A DNA stretch of 23,073 nt, taken from Bacteroidales bacterium UBA1800. Its GTDB lineage: Bacteria; Bacteroidota; Bacteroidia; Bacteroidales; VadinHA17. Position 1 is the stretch's first letter. Each line of letters opens with the position of its first letter. The stretch lies in assembly GCA_002319915.1 (NCBI GenBank), contig DCFQ01000085.1, forward strand, positions 67,390 to 90,462. Reading direction: 5' to 3'. Positions 1 through 6,476 of this stretch are shown here, in pieces. Position numbers and translations under genes: made by a program. The notes beneath the pieces are model-generated. The model made no database searches, had not been told where the DNA came from, and saw only the letters and a program-made list of their open reading frames with translations.

Positions 1-2586
1 CTTGAGAACCTGGTTGCATCGCTGTCGACTTTCAGCAGGGAATATTCATCCGGAGCCCGTTTCAGGCAGGGAACAGAAACCTACGACATCATGCTCAGGT
101 ACCAGGAGGAGAGCCATGATCAGGAAAAGAAACAGGACAAGACAATCGATGATCTCAAGAAGCTTGAGGTCGCAGGAGCCACCGGTTCGATGATGGAGAT
201 GAAGGATATTTCAGATATCATTTTTTCCACCGGGCCTGGTAATATCCACCGGGAGAACCAGGAAAAGCGGATTACCGTAACCTACAATTTCAGGAATGAA
301 ATATCGGGTTCGAAGGATCTGCTTGACGGTGCACGGCAGCAGATTGAATCGGCGGTTGCCTCCATGAGCATTCCTTCAGGCCTTGCGGTCGAGGTGATCC
401 ATGAGAAGAACCAGCTGAAGGATTTTTATTACCTGATAGGCATCGCATTCCTCCTTATCTACATGATCCTCGCATCGGTGTTCGAATCGCTCGCCACCCC
501 GGTTGTGCTGATGTTCAGCATTCCTCTTGCCGCCCTTGGATCGCTCATAGCCCTGATACTCACAGGGAATTCACTTCTGAATGCAAATACCCTCACCGGG
601 TTTCTCATACTTATCGGGATCGTTGTAAACAATGGCATTATCCTGATCGATTACACAAATATCCTCCGGAAAAGGGGCAATAGGAGGCAGAGGGCCCTCA
701 TGACCGCCGGCGTTGCAAGGCTCAGGCCGATCCTCATTACCGCCTCGACCACCGTGATAGCAATGGTCCCCCTGGCAATGGGCAAGGCTGAATTTGTTTC
801 TGTGATAGGATCGTCATTTGCAATAACCGTGGTCGGAGGGCTGACCTTGAGCACCCTGCTGACACTGGTATTTATCCCGACTTTCTATTCAGGCCTCGAG
901 AATTCCATTGGCTGGTTCAATTCCCTCGGGTGGAGGAACAAAACCGTCCAGATAGCCTTATTTGCCCTGCTTGCATTCATTATCTACACATATATCAACG
1001 GCTTCCTGTGGAAGATGATCACAACGATCCTATCGCTGATTATCATACCTGCCGCAACCTGGTTTGTGATGAACAGCCTCAGGAAAGCCAGGGAAACGGT
1101 AATAGGCGGGGAAGAATCCATCAAAATACGTGTCCAGAGCCTTGTCAAGATCTATGACCGTGAGAACAGGTGGGCCAGGGAGTGGAAAGGCGGGGCCAGG
1201 ATAAGGGAAAGGCTGGGGCTGAGTCATCATTTCAGATCATGGAGCGACCTCATGGATATAGCCTGGCAGGCACCGCTCCTGGGATTCACCGTTTACTTCA
1301 CGTATTTCTACCTCCGCAAAGGTCTCTGGATCTTCATCTTCAGTATAATCTCCTGGTTCTTCCTCCTTGGAATATGGAACTGCTTCAGGGAGCTCTTTTC
1401 CAACCTCTCGGGGAATGGCAGCCACAAGCTCCTGAAGAAAATATCCCGGTGGCTCGATGTTGCCGTATTCTGGCTGGTCCCGCTCGTGAACCTGGCCTGG
1501 TTCCAGAAGAGATGGGACAATATTGTCGTAGTTCTGATAATCGGCTTTCTGTGGTTCACTGGGATGTTCATTTACTGGACAGGAAGGAAGATGAGCGAGG
1601 AGAACATCGATATTTACAGGCTCGAAGGAAGATTCAGGAATATCAGGAAGACTGTTTACAGGATCGTTGCAGCAGTACCGCTCATTGGAAAAAAGAAGAA
1701 GCCCTTCAAGGCGCTCAGATGCGTTTCGCTCGACATCGGTAACGGGATGTTCGGGCTTCTCGGGCCCAACGGCGCAGGAAAGACCACTCTTATGAGGATT
1801 ATCTGCGGGATACTCGAACAGAGCTACGGAAAAGTGTGGATCAATGGTATCGACACGCAGCTGAAGCGCGAAGAGCTTCAGGGGCTGATCGGTTACCTGC
1901 CGCAGGAATTCGGAACCTATGAAAACATGTCCGCCCATGAGTACCTGCATTATATGGCCATGCTTAAGAAAATCACGGATCCCGCAGTAAGGGAAGAGAG
2001 GGTAACCTATGTGCTGCAGGCGGTCCACATGGATGAGCACCGCCACGAAAAGATAGGATCATATTCGGGCGGGATGAAGCAGAGGATGGGCATCGCCCAG
2101 ATCCTTCTGCACCTTCCCAGGATCCTTGTAGTCGATGAGCCGACCGCGGGGCTTGATCCGAGGGAAAGGATCAGGTTCAGGAACCTTCTGGTGGAGCTCA
2201 GCCGCGAAAGGGTCATAATCTTCTCAACGCACATTATCGAGGATATCTCGAGCTCGTGCAACCAGGTCGCAGTACTGAACAAAGGCATGCTCAGATATCT
2301 CGGCAAGCCGATCGACATGACACGGGAGGCTGAAGGGCATGTCTGGCAGTTTGCAATGCCTGCAGCCGATTTCGGAGCGTTTGTCGGGGAGAACCTGGTG
2401 GTCCATCATATGTCTGAAGGAGAGAATGTGAGAGTAAGGGTGATCTCGGAAAGCTCTCCGTGGGAAGGCGCCGTTAAGGTAAGCCCGAACCTCGAGGATG
2501 CATACCTGTGGCTGCTAAGGAAAAAAGAGAACAATCATCGCATCACGGATACGGGAAACGGGAAAAAACAACGGAATGAAGAATAA
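1..2586 (+). CDS. RND efflux permease C-terminal half fused to ABC ATPase (5' partial)
   Basis: The frame is open from base 1, so the gene starts outside the window; residues are counted from base 1. Residues 1-140 look like the end of the second periplasmic porter domain of an RND pump. Residues 141-297 carry the last five RND transmembrane helices, including the conserved stretch LTGFLILIGIVVNNGIILID. Residues 298-560 add about six more hydrophobic segments not found in ordinary RND pumps. From about 568 an ABC ATPase follows: Walker A GPNGAGKTT (588-596), signature SGGMKQR (689-695), Walker B ending in DE (712-713), and H-loop His744. No stop or frame change separates the parts. RND pumps use the proton gradient and ABC ATPases use ATP, so one chain with both is unexpected. 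It overlaps the next gene, an ABC-2 permease, by 11 bp, which suggests one export complex. Substrate unknown. The domain calls are secure; the joint function is inference. Confidence 0.88.
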   Translation, partial: LENLVASLSTFSREYSSGARFRQGTETYDIMLRYQEESHDQEKKQDKTIDDLKKLEVAGATGSMMEMKDISDIIFSTGPGNIHRENQEKRITVTYNFRNEISGSKDLLDGARQQIESAVASMSIPSGLAVEVIHEKNQLKDFYYLIGIAFLLIYMILASVFESLATPVVLMFSIPLAALGSLIALILTGNSLLNANTLTGFLILIGIVVNNGIILIDYTNILRKRGNRRQRALMTAGVARLRPILITASTTVIAMVPLAMGKAEFVSVIGSSFAITVVGGLTLSTLLTLVFIPTFYSGLENSIGWFNSLGWRNKTVQIALFALLAFIIYTYINGFLWKMITTILSLIIIPAATWFVMNSLRKARETVIGGEESIKIRVQSLVKIYDRENRWAREWKGGARIRERLGLSHHFRSWSDLMDIAWQAPLLGFTVYFTYFYLRKGLWIFIFSIISWFFLLGIWNCFRELFSNLSGNGSHKLLKKISRWLDVAVFWLVPLVNLAWFQKRWDNIVVVLIIGFLWFTGMFIYWTGRKMSEENIDIYRLEGRFRNIRKTVYRIVAAVPLIGKKKKPFKALRCVSLDIGNGMFGLLGPNGAGKTTLMRIICGILEQSYGKVWINGIDTQLKREELQGLIGYLPQEFGTYENMSAHEYLHYMAMLKKITDPAVREERVTYVLQAVHMDEHRHEKIGSYSGGMKQRMGIAQILLHLPRILVVDEPTAGLDPRERIRFRNLLVELSRERVIIFSTHIIEDISSSCNQVAVLNKGMLRYLGKPIDMTREAEGHVWQFAMPAADFGAFVGENLVVHHMSEGENVRVRVISESSPWEGAVKVSPNLEDAYLWLLRKKENNHRITDTGNGKKQRNEE

Positions 2587-3292
2587 GAATCTGATCAGCT
2601 CTGCCGATTTCGTGTACAGGATGATCACATATAATCTGAGGATCATCTTTGCAAACAAGTTCATCTGGTTCCTTGCCGGATCGGTGCTCTTTTACCTTGG
2701 ATTATCGGTAATTTATGTCTTCGACAATGATGTGACGAGGATGAGCGACCTGTACGGGGTATTTATCTTCTCCGGCATCCTTCTGGTATTCTACCCTGCG
2801 GTATTCGGCATACAGAATGACCAGGACTCCCGGACGATCGAGATCCTTTTCGGGATCCCCGATTACAGGTACAAGGTGTGGCTGGTGAGGATAGTCCTGA
2901 TCTTCCTGATCGCATTCATCATTATGCTTGGATTCACATACCTCTCTTCGGTCCTGATCGTGAAATTCAACATCTTCACCGTCTCTGCCCAGGTGATGCT
3001 CCCGGTCCTGTTTCTCGGCATGATGTCGTTCATGCTCTCGACGACCATCAGGAACGGCAACGGAACAGCGGTTGTAATGATAATCTTCGGGCTCTTCTTC
3101 CTGATCCTGAACGATCCCCTGAGGAGAAGCATGTGGAATGTCTTTCTGAATCCTTTCCGGCCGGCGTATGATGTCAGTGAAACTGCCTGGGTAATAATTA
3201 CATTGAAGAACAGGATATTCCTTTCCGTGGGCTCGGTACTTTTCCTCCTTGCAGCCCTCTACAACCTCCAGAAGCGAGAGAAGTTCATGTAG
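2576..3292 (+). CDS. ABC-2 type transporter permease
   Basis: A 238-residue integral membrane protein with about six hydrophobic segments (roughly residues 30-50, 59-80, 102-130, 140-158, 164-180 and 213-231) and little else, the size and layout of an ABC-2 permease. The segment with QNDQDSRTIEILFGIP between the second and third helices resembles the cytoplasmic coupling region of such permeases. The start ATG lies inside the end of the preceding gene (11-bp overlap), which implies translational coupling to the ATPase of the RND-ABC fusion. It is most likely the membrane partner of that ATPase domain. The substrate cannot be told from sequence. No terminator is evident directly after it; two repeat elements follow within 130 bp. 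Confidence 0.85.
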   Translation: MKNKNLISSADFVYRMITYNLRIIFANKFIWFLAGSVLFYLGLSVIYVFDNDVTRMSDLYGVFIFSGILLVFYPAVFGIQNDQDSRTIEILFGIPDYRYKVWLVRIVLIFLIAFIIMLGFTYLSSVLIVKFNIFTVSAQVMLPVLFLGMMSFMLSTTIRNGNGTAVVMIIFGLFFLILNDPLRRSMWNVFLNPFRPAYDVSETAWVIITLKNRIFLSVGSVLFLLAALYNLQKREKFM

Positions 3293-3295
3293 GCC

Positions 3296-3342
3296 CTCTG
3301 TGTCTCCTCCGCGTACTCCGTGCCTTCTCCGTGCTCTCGGTG
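3296..3342. repeat. Single-arm array of five CTCCGTG-like 7-mers
   Basis: Units CTCTGTG, CTCCGCG, CTCCGTG, CTCCGTG and CTCGGTG start at 3296, 3307, 3316, 3327 and 3336, spaced 11, 9, 11 and 9 nt. The same unit occurs at 4477-4586, where 14 identical bases (3301-3314 and 4553-4566) are shared. It begins 3 bp after the stop of the ABC permease gene. Function unknown. Confidence 0.7.
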
Positions 3343-3363
3343 CCGACCCTGAATCCCTTGAAG

Positions 3364-3383
3364 CCTGCCTGCCGGCAGGCAGG
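3364..3383. repeat. 20-bp perfect GC-rich palindrome
   Basis: CCTGCCTGCC followed directly by its exact reverse complement GGCAGGCAGG. It lies 11 bp before the CCCCC/GGGGG hairpin repeat, and the two may form one composite element (3364-3418). It sits between convergent genes. It could act as a protein-binding site or a bidirectional hairpin, though with no loop a cruciform is less likely. Confidence 0.75.
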
Positions 3384-3394
3384 GGGACTTTATA

Positions 3395-3418
3395 AACCCC
3401 CTTCAGGGGGCAGGGGGC
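3395..3418 (-). repeat. Dispersed CCCCCTTCAGGGGG hairpin repeat, copy 1
   Basis: A 24-nt sequence identical to 10217-10240. It contains a CCCCC-TTCA-GGGGG hairpin (3397-3410) followed by CAGGGGGC. It begins 2 bp beyond the stop codon of the minus-strand radical SAM gene, in the same orientation to that gene as the second copy has to the LacI gene. Read on the minus strand, the hairpin is followed by TTTATAAAG, so it could serve as a weak terminator; this is inference. Confidence 0.8.
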
Positions 3419-3420
3419 TC

Positions 3421-4380
3421 CTATTCAAACGGATGCTCCTTCCTGAAATCCGGCCTGTAATTGTCATGACTGTCCATCTCCTGCACCCACCCATTCCGGA
3501 AACCCAGCTCCTGCATCGTTTGCACCACCGATTCATATTCCTCCCTGTAAAGGGTCCTCTTAAGGTCAGGATGGTCCGAAACATGCTGTGTAGGATGGTA
3601 CTGCGACATCAGTGAGAGGCTGATCCCCGGAGAGATCTCCTCAGCGATGGTCTTCAGGACCCTCCTGCTCTCCCCGGCATGCCCGGGCAGGACAAGGTGC
3701 CGGAGAAGGATCCCGTTCAAGGCTCTCCCCTCTTCATCGGTGGTCAGGACCGATCCTTTCTGGTAGTACATTTCCCTGACGGCCCTAAGGGCAATTTCGG
3801 AGTAATCGCCGGCTCCCGAGAATTCCTTTGACAGGGCCGGTGTAACATACTTGAAATCGGGCAGGTAGACATCGATGAGGCCTTCAAGGCTCCTGAGTGT
3901 CTCTTTTTTATCGTAACCATTTGTGTTATAGACAGTGACCGGAAAATATCCCTGCTTATTCAGGCTTTTTATGATGGCTTTTACCTGGGGTACAACATGC
4001 GAGGGGGATACGAATCCGACAGCCTTTATCCCCTGTGACAGAATTCCAACGATTATCTCAAGCGCCTCACCGAGGCCGGCAATCCTGTTTCCGGGCTTTG
4101 CCGGGGGCCTGCTTATTTCATGGTTCTGACAATAGATACACCTGAGATTGCAACCGGAGAAGAATATGTTGCAGATACCTTCGGGGCCGCTGATGGCAGG
4201 CTCCTCTCCCCTGTGGATGCAGATCGAGGCAATGTTCATCCCGGCATCCGCCCCGCAGTAGCCTGTCCCTCCATTGAACCTGTCAGCATGGCACTCGCGG
4301 GGGCATAACGTGCAGTCTGAAAGAAGCTCCCTGTCTTCTTCGGGGTATATATCGCCTGTTGTTATTTTATTAACAATCAT
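3421..4380 (-). CDS. Radical SAM protein, PflX-like (COG1313 type)
   Basis: A 319-residue protein with the radical SAM cluster motif CNLRCIYC (Cys77, Cys81, Cys84), expected to bind a [4Fe-4S] cluster and cleave S-adenosylmethionine. Upstream are four more cysteines (23, 26, 30, 42) in CTLCPREC...GYCG, then HRGEEPAISG and FFSGCNLRCIYCQNHEIS, the pattern of the PflX-like family related to pyruvate formate-lyase activating enzymes. The physiological substrate of this family is not established, and no glycyl radical enzyme is encoded nearby, so a PFL-activase role is not supported. The extra cysteines could hold a second metal site. It stands alone on the minus strand, divergent from rimP, with 335 bp between them. 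Confidence 0.87.
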   Translation of the reverse strand: MIVNKITTGDIYPEEDRELLSDCTLCPRECHADRFNGGTGYCGADAGMNIASICIHRGEEPAISGPEGICNIFFSGCNLRCIYCQNHEISRPPAKPGNRIAGLGEALEIIVGILSQGIKAVGFVSPSHVVPQVKAIIKSLNKQGYFPVTVYNTNGYDKKETLRSLEGLIDVYLPDFKYVTPALSKEFSGAGDYSEIALRAVREMYYQKGSVLTTDEEGRALNGILLRHLVLPGHAGESRRVLKTIAEEISPGISLSLMSQYHPTQHVSDHPDLKRTLYREEYESVVQTMQELGFRNGWVQEMDSHDNYRPDFRKEHPFE

Positions 4381-4476
4381 TACCTTGTGTCCTGAGCCGG
4401 GAGTTGTGTGTCTCCGTAATCAATGATGCAAAATTGGTAAGAAAATTTATAATAATACCGGTTGTTTGTTTTTTAA

Positions 4477-4586
4477 CACAGAGTATCACGGAGTGTTACG
4501 GAGTTACACAGGGATTTACCAAATAAGCTACTTGCCTCTCCGTGTCTCTCCGTGTCTCCTCCGCGTCTCCTCCGTGCTCCTCCGTG
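4477..4586. repeat. Inverted array of CACGGAG / CTCCGTG 7-mers
   Basis: The left arm has CACAGAG, CACGGAG, TACGGAG and CACAGGG starting at 4477, 4487, 4497 and 4507, exactly 10 nt apart. The right arm has five CTCCGTG/CTCCGCG units starting at 4538, 4548, 4559, 4570 and 4580 (10-11 nt apart) on the opposite strand. The arms could fold into a long imperfect hairpin. It lies just upstream of the rimP promoter. Confidence 0.75.
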
Positions 4587-4615
4587 TAAGTTCTTAATCC
4601 TCGGCTAAAAAGAAT

Positions 4616-4646
4616 TTTGTAATTATCAAAACAATAGTTACCTTTG
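4616..4646 (+). promoter_or_regulatory. Bacteroidota-type promoter of the rimP-nusA-infB operon
   Basis: A TTTG element at 4616-4619 and TACCTTTG at 4639-4646 are separated by 19 nt and fully match the Bacteroidota consensus TTTG-N19-TAnnTTTG. Transcription would start near 4652, giving a leader of about 60 nt before the rimP start. This is the best promoter match in the window. Confidence 0.7.
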
Positions 4647-4674
4647 CATCCGATTCGAGGGGCAATTGAGACCT

Positions 4675-4692
4675 AGGGGACCAAAGTCCCCT
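4675..4692 (+). promoter_or_regulatory. Leader hairpin upstream of rimP
   Basis: AGGGGAC (4675-4681) and GTCCCCT (4686-4692) form a perfect 7-bp stem with a 4-nt loop, followed by ATTTTATT. It lies in the expected 5' leader of the operon, 24 nt before the rimP start. It resembles a weak intrinsic terminator, so it may be an attenuator or a protein-binding site. Control of a nusA-containing operon at termination would be plausible, but the T-run is short. Confidence 0.5.
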
Positions 4693-4715
4693 ATTTTATT
4701 ATCGGTTTTCAGGAG

Positions 4716-5168
4716 ATGATAGACAGGAAAGACATAGAAAAGATTGCCAGGGAATTCATCCAGGGCACAGGGCTCTTCCTGGTAGCGGTAAAGGTGACCA
4801 ATGCAAACAGGATCACGGTGCTTGCCGACAGGAAAGAAGGCATAACCATCGACGAATGCGTTGCATTGCACCGTCACATCGAAAAGAGCCTCGACCGCAA
4901 CGTTGAGGATTATGAGCTGCAGGTCTCCTCTCCAGGACTCGAAATGCCCTTTGCAGTCATCGAACAGTATTACAAGAATGAGGGAAAGCAGGTTTCGGTG
5001 GTCGACAACGATGGAATGAAATACTCAGGGATACTGAAGAATGTCACCCCGGGCGGATTTGACCTGGAGACCCGCGTCAGGGTGAAGGGGAAGTCAGATG
5101 AAATGAAGGATTTATCCTTTAACCTCGACCAGGTGAAGGCAACTAAAATTATACTAACGATAAAATAA
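4716..5168 (+). CDS. rimP: Ribosome maturation factor RimP
   Basis: A 150-residue protein of normal RimP length, with the N-terminal domain containing ITIDECVALHRHIEKSLD and the family hallmark ELQVSSPGLEMPF (about residues 68-80), then a C-terminal Sm-like domain (YSGILKNVTPGGFDLE). RimP helps assemble the 30S ribosomal subunit. It is first in the conserved rimP-nusA-infB operon, 17 bp before nusA. An AGGAG sequence touches the ATG directly, too close for an ideal ribosome-binding site, but no other start is available and the next gene order supports the call. Expected to be constitutively expressed from the promoter at 4616-4646. Confidence 0.95.
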   Translation: MIDRKDIEKIAREFIQGTGLFLVAVKVTNANRITVLADRKEGITIDECVALHRHIEKSLDRNVEDYELQVSSPGLEMPFAVIEQYYKNEGKQVSVVDNDGMKYSGILKNVTPGGFDLETRVRVKGKSDEMKDLSFNLDQVKATKIILTIK

Positions 5169-5185
5169 CGAGAAGAATACAACAA

Positions 5186-6424
5186 ATGGAAAATGTAAAT
5201 CTGATTGATACCTTTTCAGAATTCAAAGAACTGAAGAACATTGACCGTCCGACGATGATGAGTGTACTGGAAGATGTTTTCAGGAGCATGCTCATAAAGA
5301 GGTACGGCTCGGCTGATAATTTTGACATCATTGTCAATATCGACAAGGGTGACTTTGAGATCTGGAGGAACAGGGTTGTTGTTGAGGATGACGAGCTTGC
5401 TGATCCGAATACGCAGATCCCCCTGTCGAAAGCCAAGGAGATCGATGAGGATTACGAGGTCGGTGAAGAAGTTTCGGACGAGGTGAAATTCCTTGATTTC
5501 GGAAGAAGGGCTATTTTATCGCTCAGGCAGAACCTCACGGCGAGGATCCTTGACCTGGAAAAGAACAATATCTATATCAAGTACAAGGACAGGATCGGTG
5601 AGATAGTCACCGGTGAGGTTTACCAGGTGTGGAAAAGAGAGATCCTGGTGCTCGATGATGACGGTAACGAGCTCATAATTCCCAAGAGCGAGCAGATCCC
5701 GTCGGACCATTTCCGGAAGGGTGATTCGATCAGGGCAGTCGTCATCAAGGTCGAGATGAGGAACAATACACCCGTGATCATCCTGAGCCGCACTTCCCCG
5801 GTATTCCTGGAGAGGCTCTTCGAGCTCGAGGTGCCTGAAATATTCGACGGGCTGATTACCATCAAGAAGATCGTGAGGGTACCGGGCGAGCGTGCCAAGG
5901 TCGCCGTCGAGTCGTACGACGAACGGATCGACCCTGTGGGCGCCTGCGTCGGGATGAAGGGATCGCGTATACACGGCATAGTGAGAGAGCTGCGAAATGA
6001 GAACATTGACGTAATAAATTTCACTGCCAATAACCAGCTCTTTATACAGAGGGCCCTCAGCCCGGCCAAGATCACATCCATCAAGCTGGATGATGAGAAC
6101 AAGAAGGCGGACATATACCTTAAGCCCAACGAGGTTTCGCTGGCTATCGGAAAGGGAGGGCTGAACATAAAGCTGGCAAGCCAGCTCACCGGATATGAAA
6201 TTGACGTCTACAGGGAACCGGGTGGTGAAGATGAGGAAGATGTCAAGCTTGAGGAATTCAGCGATGAGATCGAAGAATGGATCATCGATGAGTTGAAGGC
6301 CATCGGGTGCGACACCGCGAGGAGCGTCCTGAACCTTACGATCAGCGAACTTGTTAAAAGGACTGATCTTGAGGAAGAAACTGTTAAGGAGGTGGTTAAC
6401 ATCCTCAAAGCTGAGTTTGAGTAA
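5186..6424 (+). CDS. nusA: Transcription termination/antitermination protein NusA
   Basis: A 412-residue protein with the NusA domain order: an N-terminal RNA-polymerase-binding domain (about 1-130, ending in FLDFGRRAILSLRQNL), an S1 RNA-binding domain (about 136-202), and two KH domains (about 215-350) with the motifs DPVGACVGMKGSRI and EVSLAIGKGGLNIKLA. An acidic linker (GGEDEEDVKLEEFSDE) follows, then a short helical C-terminal part of the helix-hairpin-helix type. It lacks the two acidic repeats that make E. coli NusA longer (495 residues), which is usual for this phylum. It binds RNA polymerase and nascent RNA and tunes pausing, termination and antitermination. Middle gene of the rimP-nusA-infB operon, 52 bp before infB. 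Confidence 0.96.
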   Translation: MENVNLIDTFSEFKELKNIDRPTMMSVLEDVFRSMLIKRYGSADNFDIIVNIDKGDFEIWRNRVVVEDDELADPNTQIPLSKAKEIDEDYEVGEEVSDEVKFLDFGRRAILSLRQNLTARILDLEKNNIYIKYKDRIGEIVTGEVYQVWKREILVLDDDGNELIIPKSEQIPSDHFRKGDSIRAVVIKVEMRNNTPVIILSRTSPVFLERLFELEVPEIFDGLITIKKIVRVPGERAKVAVESYDERIDPVGACVGMKGSRIHGIVRELRNENIDVINFTANNQLFIQRALSPAKITSIKLDDENKKADIYLKPNEVSLAIGKGGLNIKLASQLTGYEIDVYREPGGEDEEDVKLEEFSDEIEEWIIDELKAIGCDTARSVLNLTISELVKRTDLEEETVKEVVNILKAEFE

Positions 6425-6476
6425 TATTTAATCATAACATCAGAAGATTAAGTTTTTAGAAAGACAGGGGAAGTAT

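Larger units (their letters stand above)
4381..4715. other. Intergenic region between radical SAM gene and rimP
   Basis: This 335-bp gap between divergent genes holds an inverted 7-mer array (4477-4586), the rimP promoter (4616-4646) and a leader hairpin (4675-4692). I see no small gene in it. No convincing promoter for the minus-strand radical SAM gene was found; the best -7 candidate (complement of 4429-4436, CAATTTTG) lacks a matching -33 element. Confidence 0.6.

Noticed and set aside
1237..2046. 269-codon antisense frame opposite the RND-ABC gene
   Set aside because: It is fully inside a strongly supported gene, has no recognisable domain and reflects codon bias of the opposite strand.
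91..2586. ATG at 91 as the true start of the RND-ABC gene
   Set aside because: The frame is open to base 1 and the residues before base 91 fit the end of an RND porter domain, so the gene begins outside the window.
3421..4380. Pyruvate formate-lyase activating enzyme
   Set aside because: The extra N-terminal cysteines and motif order fit the PflX-like family, and no glycyl radical enzyme gene is nearby.
4477..4586. CRISPR array
   Set aside because: Units are only 7 nt with 3-4 nt gaps and arranged as inverted arms; there are no spacers and no cas genes.
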